The notes under the pieces were generated by a model that was not told the origin of the DNA, searched no databases, and saw only the letters and a program-made list of their open reading frames with translations. Made by a program: the position numbers and the translations under genes. This document shows positions 15,544 through 24,442 of a DNA stretch of 64,000 bases, in pieces. The stretch is from positions 1-64,000 of the forward strand of contig NZ_FPBO01000013.1 of the NCBI RefSeq assembly GCF_900116645.1, given 5' to 3'. How positions within the stretch are numbered: position 1 is the first letter of the stretch; each line of letters begins with the position of its first letter. This DNA is from Pseudoduganella namucuonensis (GTDB lineage: Bacteria; Pseudomonadota; Gammaproteobacteria; Burkholderiales; Burkholderiaceae_D).

Positions 15544-18393
15544 TTACTCCACGGAGGTGAACGCCGGTGCGGCGGCGAGCGATTTTTTCAGGCACTCGAC
15601 GCAGACGCTGCGTGGCATGGCGGGCATGGGATAGGTCATCTTCTCGGGCCCGATGAAACTCTTCTTCCCCGCGTGGATGGTGAGCTTGCCAGGGCACTGC
15701 ACGGTGATATTCCCGCCCTCGATGGTGATGTTCGCCCCGCCCGCCGTGGACAGGCTGATGCGCTTGGCCGCCGCCCAGTCCACATGCGCGGCCGCGCTGA
15801 TCACGCTCACGTCGTCGCGCGCCTGCACCATCAGCGCGTCGGCCTGGGCCTGGATGTCGATCGCGTCCTGCGCGGCGATCAGCTGCACGCCGACGCCGTT
15901 GCCGCCCGGCGCCACCGCGCCGCCCAGCACGCCGATCGCCTGCCGCGTATGCACGCGCATCTGTCCGCCCGTGACGAACTGGCTGTCGCCGCCGCTCATC
16001 AGGGTGGCGGTCTCGCCGTTGGCCAACTGCAGATCCTGGCCGGCGGTCACGCCCAGCCCGGCCTTGGCGGAAACGGCGATCACCGCGTCCGTGCTGTGCG
16101 GCAGCGCGCCGTCTGCGGGCGCGGTTTTCTTGTCCCCCGCGTCGGCCCGCGCGGCCTCCAGCGTGGCGCCGCCCACCATGCCGGAGACGGCGGTCAGCAG
16201 CGCTTTCAGCGGCGCGGACTTGTCGTCCAGCGCGCTGGCCCCGGCCTTCGCCGGGCCGAGGTGGCTGGCCAGCGCCACGGTCTCGTGTTTTGTCGCCGCC
16301 TCGCTGAAGGCCTCGCCCAGCTTGACCGCCTGCTTCATCAGCGCGATGCCGGCCGCGTTGTCGCCCGCCGGTTCGCGCGCGCCGGCCGCGTGGCCGATCT
16401 TGTAGCTGCTCACCAGCAGGCCCGCGCCCGCGCGCACCGCGCCATACGCGTCGGTGCGCAGCTCGGCGCCCTGGCCGCGCAGGGAGCCCCGGTGGTTGTC
16501 GGCGTTGTGGATCAGGTGGCCGAGATTGAGCTCGCTGGCCGCGTGGCTGCTCTTGAGCTGGACTCTTCCCTGCGCGTCGGTGTCGTCGAACAGCAACTGG
16601 TTGTAGCCGCCGCCGCCGAATTCCTTGCTGCGCACGCCCCATTGCGCGGCGTTGCTGCGGTGGCCGGCGCTGTCGGCCGACGCGCCGTGCCACAGCGGGC
16701 TGTTGCCGCCCGCCAGATTGCCCTGGCCGGACACGGCGTGGTCGTGCGCCTTGCCGAAGGGCCGGGCCGCGTCCTGCGCCGGCTGTCCGCCCGGCGTGCG
16801 CGCGACGCCGCCTTCCCCCTGGCCGTTGTACAGCGCGCCGACGATGATGGGGCGGTCGATGTTGCCCTCGAGGAATTGCACCAGCACCTCCTGGCCGATG
16901 CGCGGCAGGAACTGGCTGCCCATGCCGCCGCCGGCCGAGCGCTGCGCCACCCGCACCCAGCAAGTGGCGGCGCCGCTGTTCTGCCAGTGGAAGCGGATGC
17001 GCACCCGGCCCAGCCGATCGCAATACAGTTCGTCCACGCCCCGCGGCCGGTCGGCGCCGTCCGGACCCACCACGATGGCGCTTTGCGCGCCGGGCGCGGT
17101 CGGCCTGGGATGGCTGCGGCCGTCGCTGCCGGGCAGTTGCGGACGCCAGGGCAGCTCGTTGGCGATGGCCTCGAAGCTGTTGGCGTAGCCGCTGGCGCTG
17201 GCCTGGGCGATGGTCAGCGCGAAGTCTTCGGCCGCGTCCGGTGGCACGGTCTCGGCCAGCAGTTCCGCGATCGGGCCGAACAGCTCGGCCAGCGCCTGGG
17301 TGGCGGGCAGGGGCAGGTTGTTGACGCCCACGCTGCGCACGCGCAGCACGGTGTAGACGGGATCGGCACCATCCCCGCCCAATGGGCCTTGCGTGACCGT
17401 GACGCGGGTACCGGCGCGCAGCGTGCGCACCGTGGAGCGGCCGCGCCACAGCTGGCTGCGCGCCTCGCGGCCCTGCATCTGCAGGTCGGCATAGCGCCGC
17501 GCCTGCGCGGCGTTGGCGTAGTGGTATTGGCCGGGCGCGTCGTAGCTTTCCAGCGCCGCCAGCATGTCCGCCCCCCGCAGGCGCGACGGGGCGCTGGCGC
17601 CCACGGCCTTTTTGGCCTTGTAGTCGTGGCTGAGCAGGGTGGTGAGCGACACGCAGGCCGCGCGGCTGGCTTGCAGCGACTGGATGGTGTCGCCCCGCTC
17701 GCCGGCGCGCGCGCCCTGGAAGCGGATGCCGCCATCGGCCTCGCTGCAGGGATCTTCGGGCACGGCGCCGCGTTGGCTGCTGTCGGCGAACAGCACCATT
17801 TGTGCCCCGTCCTCGTCCTGCTCGAAGCGCCAGCCCAGGCCTTCCTCGGCCAGCAGTCTTTCGACGAAGGTCAGGTCGCTCTCCCGGTACTGGCAGCAAT
17901 AGCTGCGCGGCACGGTGCCGTCCATGAAGGCGGCGGTTTCCTCGCTCCAGCGCCAGCGCGCCAGCGGCGTGTAGGCGCCGAACACGGCGTCGACGATGTC
18001 GGGCACGCTCTTGTCTTGCCATACGCGGCTGTTGCGGACTTGGCTGAGCCGCCAAACCCAGTGCGTCAATCGCAGCCGGAAGCGCGCCAGGCCGCCGTTG
18101 CTGCCCAACATGGCGGCCTGCGTCACGTCGCCGCTGAACGAGGCACGCGTGCCGTCGGCCAGGCTGATCTCCAGCGTGGCGGGCTTGCCCAGCAGCGCGG
18201 CGATATTGAAACGGGCGTCGGTCGAGAGGACGATGATGTCGCGCGCGCCCGTGCCCTGCAGCGCGTCGTCGGCGGCGAACGCCTCCACCAGCAGGGGGCC
18301 GGCGTCGGCGGCGAGTTTGAGCTCGTACAACCGGCTGGCGCTGGAGAACTGCGCCAAGGCGGCCAAAGCCTGTTCTGTCAGGGCGGCTTGCAT
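15544..18393 (-). CDS. vgrG: Type VI secretion spike protein VgrG with DUF2345 domain
   Basis: 949 residues. The first 500 or so form the gp27/gp5-like VgrG core (RFRLRLTHWVWRLSQ, YCCQYRESDLTFVERLLAEEGLGW, GVDELYCDRLGRVRIRFHW, RVAQRSAGGGMGSQFLPRIGQEVLV, GALYNGQGEGG). A DUF2345 beta-helix extension follows (about 700-900), and the end carries a CVECLKK Cys pair and a short tail that may bind the cargo. It forms the puncturing tip of the secretion system. No other structural type VI gene is in the window, so this is an orphan spike and cargo locus. It is GC-rich, unlike its effector and immunity genes. Confidence 0.93.
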   Translation of the reverse strand: MQAALTEQALAALAQFSSASRLYELKLAADAGPLLVEAFAADDALQGTGARDIIVLSTDARFNIAALLGKPATLEISLADGTRASFSGDVTQAAMLGSNGGLARFRLRLTHWVWRLSQVRNSRVWQDKSVPDIVDAVFGAYTPLARWRWSEETAAFMDGTVPRSYCCQYRESDLTFVERLLAEEGLGWRFEQDEDGAQMVLFADSSQRGAVPEDPCSEADGGIRFQGARAGERGDTIQSLQASRAACVSLTTLLSHDYKAKKAVGASAPSRLRGADMLAALESYDAPGQYHYANAAQARRYADLQMQGREARSQLWRGRSTVRTLRAGTRVTVTQGPLGGDGADPVYTVLRVRSVGVNNLPLPATQALAELFGPIAELLAETVPPDAAEDFALTIAQASASGYANSFEAIANELPWRPQLPGSDGRSHPRPTAPGAQSAIVVGPDGADRPRGVDELYCDRLGRVRIRFHWQNSGAATCWVRVAQRSAGGGMGSQFLPRIGQEVLVQFLEGNIDRPIIVGALYNGQGEGGVARTPGGQPAQDAARPFGKAHDHAVSGQGNLAGGNSPLWHGASADSAGHRSNAAQWGVRSKEFGGGGYNQLLFDDTDAQGRVQLKSSHAASELNLGHLIHNADNHRGSLRGQGAELRTDAYGAVRAGAGLLVSSYKIGHAAGAREPAGDNAAGIALMKQAVKLGEAFSEAATKHETVALASHLGPAKAGASALDDKSAPLKALLTAVSGMVGGATLEAARADAGDKKTAPADGALPHSTDAVIAVSAKAGLGVTAGQDLQLANGETATLMSGGDSQFVTGGQMRVHTRQAIGVLGGAVAPGGNGVGVQLIAAQDAIDIQAQADALMVQARDDVSVISAAAHVDWAAAKRISLSTAGGANITIEGGNITVQCPGKLTIHAGKKSFIGPEKMTYPMPAMPRSVCVECLKKSLAAAPAFTSVE

Positions 18394-18467
18394 ATTGCTA
18401 TTTTGAGTAGGTTAAGTTTGTGGCAACTTTACTCTGCTCAATAATTCTGCGGCGCACGGCAGACAAC

Positions 18468-18500
18468 AAAAAACCCGCGATGCCTGGCGACATGCGGGTT
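18468..18500 (-). terminator. Intrinsic terminator after tRNA-Leu
   Basis: On the minus strand the arms AACCCGC and GCGGGTT (18500-18494 and 18478-18472) enclose a 15-base loop and are followed by six T residues. It lies about 30 bases downstream of the tRNA-Leu 3' end and upstream of vgrG on the same strand, so it should separate the two transcripts. Confidence 0.75.
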
Positions 18501-18531
18501 CTGAGCTTGGTGTTACGGTGTTGCAGGGTGC

Positions 18532-18616
18532 TGGTGCCCCGGGCCGGAATCGAACCGGCACGAATTTCTTCGGCAGATTTTGAGTCTGCTGTGTCTACCA
18601 GTTCCACCACCAGGGC
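18532..18616 (-). tRNA. tRNA-Leu (anticodon CAA)
   Basis: 85 bases, class II tRNA. Acceptor arms GCCCTGG and CCGGGGC pair (one U-G), the anticodon stem GCAGA/TCTGC holds the loop CTCAAAA giving anticodon CAA, a short variable arm follows, the T arm contains GGTTCGATTCC, and CCA is encoded. It reads TTG codons. Confidence 0.95.
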
Positions 18617-18766
18617 GGCACGTGCACATGCAAGCGTGACATTATAGTGCAGGTTGGGCGAAATTGTAATGCGAAATGCACATCCCGACGCATGCCCTCA
18701 CCGGACCTGGCATTTGTGTCATCATTCGGCCTACCTTCCGTTACCGCCGGGTCCGGCGACCGCAGC

Positions 18767-20728
18767 ATGAAGAATAAAAAGATACGCGAAATCATCCTGG
18801 GCAAGGCGCTCGACCCCATGAAGAGCGAGACGCGCCACTCGATGGCGCTGGTGGCCTTCCTGGCCTGGGTCGGCCTGGGCGCCGACGGCCTGTCCTCGTC
18901 CGCCTACGGCCCCGAGGAGACCTTCAAGGCGCTGGGCGCGCACACCCACCTCGGCCTCTACATGGCCGTCGCCACCGCCATCACGGTGTTCATCATCGCG
19001 CTGGCCTACAACCAGGTGATCGAGCTGTTCCCCACCGGCGGCGGCGGCTACCGCGTGGCCACCAAGCTGGTCGGCCCCTACATGGGGCTGATCTCCGGCT
19101 GCGCGCTGGTGCTCGACTATGTGCTCACCATCGCCATCTCCATCGCCTCCGGCGTGGACGCGCTGGCGTCCTTCCTGCCGCTGGGCTTCCAGCCCTACAA
19201 GCTCTGGGCCGAGGCCTTCTTCATCGGCCTGCTGATCGTGATGAACCTGCGCGGCCTGAAGGAGGCGATCCAGATCCTGCTGCCCATCTTCATCGGCTTC
19301 GTCATCACCCACCTGATCCTGATCGTGTACGGCGTCTACGCCCACTCGGAAAACCTGCCCGGCCTGATCCCCGGCACCATCGAGGAAACCGTGAACCTGG
19401 CCGACGGCATCGGCTGGGCCGGCGTGGCCGGCATGCTGCTGCTGGCCTATTCGCAGGGCGGCGGCACCTACACGGGGCTGGAGGCGGTGTCCAACAACAT
19501 CAACCTGCTGGCCGAGCCGCGGGTGCGCACCGGCAAGATGACCATGCTGTACATGGCGCTGTCGCTGGCCTTCACGGCCGGCGGCATCATCATGCTGTAC
19601 CTGCTGTGGGACGCGAAGCACGTGCCGGGCGAGACGCTGAACGCGTCCACCTTCAAGAGCATCATCGACTACGCCAACCCCGGCTCGCCGCTGCTGAACC
19701 AGGTGCTGCTGGCGGTGGTGCTGGCGTTCGAGGCCGGCCTGCTGTTCGTGGCCGCCAACACCGGCTTCCTGGGCGGGCCATCGGTGCTGGCCAATATGGC
19801 GAGCGACTCGTGGGTGCCGCACAAGTTCCGCTACCTGTCCACCCGCCTGGTCACGCAGAACGGCATCCTGGTGATGGGCTTGGCGGCGCTGGCCATCCTG
19901 TTCTGGACCGGCGGCAGCGTGACCCTGCTGGTGGTGCTGTACTCGATCTCCGTGTTCCTGACCTTCGCCATCTCGCTGCTGGGCCTGGTGCTGTACTGGG
20001 CCCGCAACCGCAACAAGGGCACGGCCTGGCTGCGCCGCCTGGCGCTGTCCTTCGTCGGCTTCGCCATCTGCGCCGGCATCCTGGCGATCCTGCTGATCGA
20101 GCGCTTCATGGAGGGCGGCTGGGCCACGGCCGTCATCATCGGCGCCATCGCCGGCATGTGCGTGCTGGTGCGCCGTCATTACCGCGAGACCAAGAGCGCC
20201 ATCCACTCGGTGGACGAGGTGTTCGCCAGCCAGCCCTTCGGCCCCAACCGCGAGGCGGTCGAGCCCAATCCGGACGACCAGACCGCCGTGTTCATCGTCG
20301 GCACCTCGCGCGGCGGCGGCCTGCACGCGCTGCTGTGGGTGCAGCGCATGTTCCCCGGCCACTTCAAGAACTTCATCTTCATCAACGCCCGCACCGTGGA
20401 TTCGCACGCCTATGGAGGCGAGGGCGCGCTGGAGCAGATGCGCAGCGACGCGGAAACCACGCTGGAGTACTTCGTCGACTTCTGCCACAGCCACAACATG
20501 GCCTCCTCGTCCTACCTGGGCTTCGGCACCGACGCGGTGGACGAGGTGACCCGCATGTGCGAGGAGATCAGCAACGAGTTCCCGAACGCCATCTTCTTCA
20601 CCAGCAAACTGATCTTCGCCACCGACAACTGGTTCACCCGCGCGCTGCACAACCAGGCCTCGCTCGCGGTGCAGCGCCGTCTGCACCTGGAGGGGTTGCA
20701 GATGGTGATCCTGCCGATGAAGGTCTGA
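18767..20728 (+). CDS. APC-superfamily permease, KimA-like
   Basis: 653 residues from the ATG at 18767 (MKNKKIREIILGKALDPM); the frame is open further upstream but that part overlaps the tRNA promoter region. About 12 membrane helices fill residues 25-450. Landmarks GLSSSAYGPEE, FPTGGGGYRVA, LDYVLTIAISIASG, TGLEAVSNN and FVAANTGF match the KimA/YdaO and KUP-related branch of the APC superfamily, known for high-affinity potassium import, though amino-acid permeases share the fold. The last 200 residues are a soluble cytoplasmic domain of unknown role (NPDDQTAVFIVGTSRGGGLH onward). An acyltransferase gene follows 1 base after the stop. Confidence 0.78.
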   Translation: MKNKKIREIILGKALDPMKSETRHSMALVAFLAWVGLGADGLSSSAYGPEETFKALGAHTHLGLYMAVATAITVFIIALAYNQVIELFPTGGGGYRVATKLVGPYMGLISGCALVLDYVLTIAISIASGVDALASFLPLGFQPYKLWAEAFFIGLLIVMNLRGLKEAIQILLPIFIGFVITHLILIVYGVYAHSENLPGLIPGTIEETVNLADGIGWAGVAGMLLLAYSQGGGTYTGLEAVSNNINLLAEPRVRTGKMTMLYMALSLAFTAGGIIMLYLLWDAKHVPGETLNASTFKSIIDYANPGSPLLNQVLLAVVLAFEAGLLFVAANTGFLGGPSVLANMASDSWVPHKFRYLSTRLVTQNGILVMGLAALAILFWTGGSVTLLVVLYSISVFLTFAISLLGLVLYWARNRNKGTAWLRRLALSFVGFAICAGILAILLIERFMEGGWATAVIIGAIAGMCVLVRRHYRETKSAIHSVDEVFASQPFGPNREAVEPNPDDQTAVFIVGTSRGGGLHALLWVQRMFPGHFKNFIFINARTVDSHAYGGEGALEQMRSDAETTLEYFVDFCHSHNMASSSYLGFGTDAVDEVTRMCEEISNEFPNAIFFTSKLIFATDNWFTRALHNQASLAVQRRLHLEGLQMVILPMKV

Positions 20729-20729
20729 G

Positions 20730-21773
20730 ATGAACGATCTGGCACAAGGCTTGGCCGTCGGGCCGGGCGCCGTGGCGGCCCCCGTGGCCGCGTCCCTGGC
20801 CGAAACCGGGCGGATGGCGTGGGTCGACATCGTCAAGGCGGCCGGCATCTTCCTGATCGTGTTCGGCCACCTGCCCGTCGAGCCCCTGGTGGCGAAATTC
20901 CTGTGGACCTTCCACGTGCCGTTGTTTTTCTTCCTGTCCGGCTACCTGTCCCGGCCCGCCGGCGCGCGCGCGTTCGCGCGGCGCCTGTCCCTGCGGCTGG
21001 TGCTGCCTTACTTCGTCGCCTACGCGCTGCTGACCCTGATCATGCTGCGCACCCTGGACTGGGGCGTCTTGAGACCGGTCCTGACCGGCGCCTTCCACGG
21101 CACCCACAGCTACCCGGGCTTCATCTCGGCGCCGCTGTGGTTCGTGCCGGCCCTGGTCGTCGTCGAGCTGCTGTATTTCGCGTTCCAGCGCCGCCTGTGG
21201 GCGCTGTATCCGGTGGCGCTGGGCGTCTCGCTCTGGCTGTACCACAACGGCAAGATCGACCTGTTCATGAGCGTCGACCTGGCGCTGCTGGGGTTGAACT
21301 ATTTCCTGCTCGGCGCGCTGGCCCGCTCCACCGGCGTCGTCGACCGTCTCGCGCGGGTCCCGCTGGCCGCCGCGCTGCTGGCCGGCCTCGGCTTGGCGGT
21401 GGTGGTGGACCTGGCCCTGGCCGGCAACGTCTGGTACACGGGCGGCGCCTACATGCGCTCGGTGCTGGGCGGCGTCGCCGGGATCGCGATGATGATCGCC
21501 TTCGCGCTGAACGTGCGGGAAAGTCCGCTGTTGCGGAACCGGGCGGTGCGCTTCGTTTCCGAAAACACCCTGTTCATCCTGTGCTTCCATGGCGTCAGCA
21601 ACGGCTACGCCCACGCGTTCGTGTCCCGCTTCGCCATCGAGGGCACGCTGCTGAAGTCCGGCCTGGCGGCGGCGCTGTCCATCCTGCTGCTGGTGCCGTT
21701 CGCCATGCTGTTCCGGCGCTGGGCGCCGTGGGCCATCGGGGCGGCTCCGTCGGCCCGCCGTGCGGCCGTCTGA
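20730..21773 (+). CDS. Acyltransferase-3 family membrane protein
   Basis: 347 residues with about 10 predicted membrane helices. The start is typical for acyltransferase family 3 / fucose 4-O-acetylase-like proteins: RMAWVDIVKAAGIFLIVFGH, then FHVPLFFFLSGYLSRP; the family His is the one in VFGH. Such proteins O-acetylate surface sugars. The ATG comes 1 base after the permease stop, so it is probably cotranscribed, although no functional link is obvious. The substrate is not predictable. Confidence 0.82.
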   Translation: MNDLAQGLAVGPGAVAAPVAASLAETGRMAWVDIVKAAGIFLIVFGHLPVEPLVAKFLWTFHVPLFFFLSGYLSRPAGARAFARRLSLRLVLPYFVAYALLTLIMLRTLDWGVLRPVLTGAFHGTHSYPGFISAPLWFVPALVVVELLYFAFQRRLWALYPVALGVSLWLYHNGKIDLFMSVDLALLGLNYFLLGALARSTGVVDRLARVPLAAALLAGLGLAVVVDLALAGNVWYTGGAYMRSVLGGVAGIAMMIAFALNVRESPLLRNRAVRFVSENTLFILCFHGVSNGYAHAFVSRFAIEGTLLKSGLAAALSILLLVPFAMLFRRWAPWAIGAAPSARRAAV

Positions 21774-21785
21774 ACCGCCCGCGTC

Positions 21786-22676
21786 TCAACTCAGCGCCGT
21801 ATCCAGCATCATCATGGTGATGAAGCCCACCACCACCGCCGACGAGGCGCTGGCGCGGTTGCCGTTGCGGTGGGATTCGGGCACAACGTCATGGCAGATG
21901 ACGAATAGCATGGCGCCGGCGGCGATTGCCAGTCCCCACGGTAGCACGCCGGCGCTGACGTCGATGACCGCCGCCGCCGCCACCGCCGCCACCGGTTCGA
22001 CCAAGCCGGAGGCCGTGCCCATCAACGCCGCGTAGACGCGGCCATAACCCACCGTGCGCAGCGCCAGCGCCACCACCATGCCCTCCGGGATGTCCTGCAC
22101 CGCGATGCCGGTGGCCAGACTCTGGGCCTTCAGCGGGTCGATGCCGCCGAAGGCGACGCCGATCGCCGCGCCCTCGGGCAGGTTGTGGATCGCCACGGCG
22201 GCCACGAACAGCCACGCCCGCTTGAGCGAATCGGCGCGCTCGGCGCTCATGTCCGCCGGCGGCCGATTGGCGTGCACCAGCCGCCCCAGCCCCAGCACCA
22301 GCGCGGCGCCCAGCAGGATGCCGGCGCCGGTGACGCCGCTGGCCGTGAACGGTCCCGCGCCCGCGCCGCGCGAGGCGGCGATGGAGGGCAGCACCAGCGA
22401 GAACGCGGTGGCCGCCAGCATCACGCCGGCGCCGAAGCCAAGGAAGGCGTCGTAGGTGCGCTGGGACAGGGTCTGCGAGCACAGCACCGGCAAGGTGCCG
22501 GTGGCCGTGGCCAGCGCCGCCATCGCGCCGCCGTTCAAGGCCCCGCGCATGCCCGGTTCGAGCCCGGCCACCAGCGCGGCGAAATCGCGCAGCAGTACGG
22601 CGGCGCCGGCGAGGCCGATCGCCGCGCCCAGCGCCAGGCGCCAATGCCAGCGCGGCGCGGTGCGCGCGGCTTGCAC
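21786..22676 (-). CDS. ZIP-family divalent metal transporter
   Basis: 296 residues, about 8 membrane helices. The two metal-binding helices are clear: AVAIHNLPEGAAIGVAFGG and AVQDIPEGMVVALALR; a third conserved helix has ICHDVVPESHR. ZIP proteins import Zn2+, Mn2+ or Fe2+. The start chosen is a GTG at 22676, 2 bases after the TGA of the manganese catalase gene; no suitable ATG exists before the first helix. Tight coupling to a manganese enzyme suggests manganese import, which is inference. Confidence 0.85.
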   Translation of the reverse strand: MQAARTAPRWHWRLALGAAIGLAGAAVLLRDFAALVAGLEPGMRGALNGGAMAALATATGTLPVLCSQTLSQRTYDAFLGFGAGVMLAATAFSLVLPSIAASRGAGAGPFTASGVTGAGILLGAALVLGLGRLVHANRPPADMSAERADSLKRAWLFVAAVAIHNLPEGAAIGVAFGGIDPLKAQSLATGIAVQDIPEGMVVALALRTVGYGRVYAALMGTASGLVEPVAAVAAAAVIDVSAGVLPWGLAIAAGAMLFVICHDVVPESHRNGNRASASSAVVVGFITMMMLDTALS

Positions 22677-22678
22677 GG

Positions 22679-23587
22679 TCAGCCCGGCGTCCGGACGGGG
22701 GACGCGGCGGCCCCCGTCATGCCCAGTTCGGCGCCGGTCAGCGGCTCGGCCGCCGGGTCGGACATGGTGCGCGCGGCCATCGCGTCCAGCAGTTGCGCCT
22801 CTTCCTTGCTCAGCTGGACACTGGCGCCGCCGTCGCCGCCATCGACCGCGGCCTGGTGCACCCGGTCGCTCACCACCGTCCACTTGGCGCCGTCGTTCCA
22901 CGGCCCGCGCACCTCGGCCCCGCCCTCGCCCTGCGACATGTTGAAGTACACGCTGTCGAACTCCGGGCGGCCCGCCATCTTCCCGGGGGGGAAATTGGGC
23001 TGGATGGCGTACAGCGCTTTTTCAAACGACTTCTGGTGCGCGATCTCGCGCGTCATCAGGAAGCCCAGCGCCTCGCGCACGCCCGGGTCCTCGGTCAGGT
23101 TGATCAGGCGCTCGTAGACGATCTTGGCGCGCGCCTCGGCCGCGATGTTCGAGCGCAGGTCGGCGGTGGGTTCGCCGATGGTGTCGATGTAGGCGGCGGT
23201 CCAGGGCACACCGGCCGAATTGACCAGCGCCGCGCCGCCGCCGTACAGCACTTGGGTCAAGTGGCTGTCGTTGCCGGCGCCGGTGATGGAACGGTACATC
23301 TCGCCGGCCTCGTCGACGCCCTCGGCCAGCCGGCCCTTGGCGCCCTTGTTCAGCATGACGACGATGTTGCCGATCACCTCCAGGTGGCTCAGTTCCTCGG
23401 TCGCGATGTCGAACAGCATGTCGCGCCGGCCCGGGTCGTCCTCGGCCACCGCCTGGGTGAAGTAGCGGCAGGCGGCGGCCAGTTCGCCCTGCGGGCCGCC
23501 GAACTGTTCCAGCATCAGGTTGGCCAGCCCGGGGTTGGTTTCACTGACCCGTACGGTGTACTGCAAACGCTTGTTGTGGGAAAACAT
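22679..23587 (-). CDS. Manganese (non-haem) catalase
   Basis: 302 residues. It degrades hydrogen peroxide with a dimanganese centre in a ferritin-like four-helix bundle. Seen: a Glu-rich first helix (GGPQGELAAACRYFTQ), the ligand pair in ATEELSHLEVIGNIV, and MTREIAHQKSFEKAL for the second Glu/His pair. The family typically has about 300 residues. The ATG at 23587 has a good GGAGGG ribosome site 7 bases upstream (minus strand). The ZIP gene follows 2 bases after the stop. The C-terminal 50 residues are low-complexity and probably disordered. Confidence 0.92.
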   Translation of the reverse strand: MFSHNKRLQYTVRVSETNPGLANLMLEQFGGPQGELAAACRYFTQAVAEDDPGRRDMLFDIATEELSHLEVIGNIVVMLNKGAKGRLAEGVDEAGEMYRSITGAGNDSHLTQVLYGGGAALVNSAGVPWTAAYIDTIGEPTADLRSNIAAEARAKIVYERLINLTEDPGVREALGFLMTREIAHQKSFEKALYAIQPNFPPGKMAGRPEFDSVYFNMSQGEGGAEVRGPWNDGAKWTVVSDRVHQAAVDGGDGGASVQLSKEEAQLLDAMAARTMSDPAAEPLTGAELGMTGAAASPVRTPG

Positions 23588-23830
23588 AATCCCTCCTAGA
23601 TTGATGGAGCGCGGTCGCGCCAACGCATAATGCGGCCGCCGCGCCGCTCGCGGCATCGGTGCGATGCCGGCCCGCCTGTAGGAGGATGCCTGCCTGGTTT
23701 GAAAAAATACCATTTAGAATCAATGGCTTGCTGATGAGTTGCGGCGCGCTGTGTGCGCCGGCTAACGGTGAGCGCGCGTCGAAGGTGCGATGCTGGCCAG
23801 TGCCTACATCCACCATGAAAGGACACCGCC

Positions 23831-24421
23831 ATGTTTTCACTCAAATCCCTGAGCCCGACGATCACCGACATGATCCGCTTCGACCACTCGCACGTGCTGG
23901 TCACCTACCACCAGTACACGGCCGACAAGCCGTCCAAGGTGGGGATCGCGCTGGCCGAAACCATTTGCTCGGCGCTGGACGTCCACGCCACGCTGGAGGA
24001 GGAGATCTTCTACCCGGCCCTGCGCGCGGTGACCGGCGGCGAACCGATCCTCCAGAAGAGCGTGCCCGAACACAACGCCATGCGCCAGATCATCGCCGAC
24101 CTGCGCGCGGCGGTCGACGACGACGAACGGCGCGACGAACTGCTGCCGGAGCTGATGCGCGAGGTCATGCACCACATGGCGGACGAGGAAACCGTGTTGC
24201 TGCCGAAGGCGGAGCGCCTGCTGGACCACCGGCGCCTGTGCGAACTGGGCGCGGACATGACCAAGCGCCGTGTGCAATTGCTGGCGCCGCAGGCCGGCAA
24301 GGTGGCCGCCAACACCGCGCTCGGCTTTTCGCGCAGCACCTCGGCCATCGTGGCCGGCGTGGTGGGCGTGGCGGTCGCGGCGGGGCTGGTGATGAAAGGG
24401 CGGCGCCGGGCCGCCGCCTGA
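23831..24421 (+). CDS. Hemerythrin HHE-domain protein with C-terminal membrane helix
   Basis: 196 residues. Residues 10-150 form a hemerythrin-like bundle with the expected His/Glu ligands: FDHSHVLVTYHQY, DVHATLEEEIFYPAL, VPEHNAMRQII and VMHHMADEETVLLPKAE. A hydrophobic segment follows near the end (AIVAGVVGVAVAAGLVM) and the tail is basic (KGRRR), so it may be anchored with the bundle in the cytoplasm. It is divergent from the manganese catalase gene across a 243-base gap, consistent with a shared response to oxygen or peroxide. AAAGGA precedes the ATG. Confidence 0.88.
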   Translation: MFSLKSLSPTITDMIRFDHSHVLVTYHQYTADKPSKVGIALAETICSALDVHATLEEEIFYPALRAVTGGEPILQKSVPEHNAMRQIIADLRAAVDDDERRDELLPELMREVMHHMADEETVLLPKAERLLDHRRLCELGADMTKRRVQLLAPQAGKVAANTALGFSRSTSAIVAGVVGVAVAAGLVMKGRRRAAA

Positions 24422-24442
24422 GCGGCTCGCGGCCCGGCCGGC

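Noticed and set aside
18532..18616. tRNA-Leu as an attachment site for the type VI cargo unit
   Set aside because: No direct repeat of the tRNA end and no integrase are visible near 11.8 kb or elsewhere in the unit.
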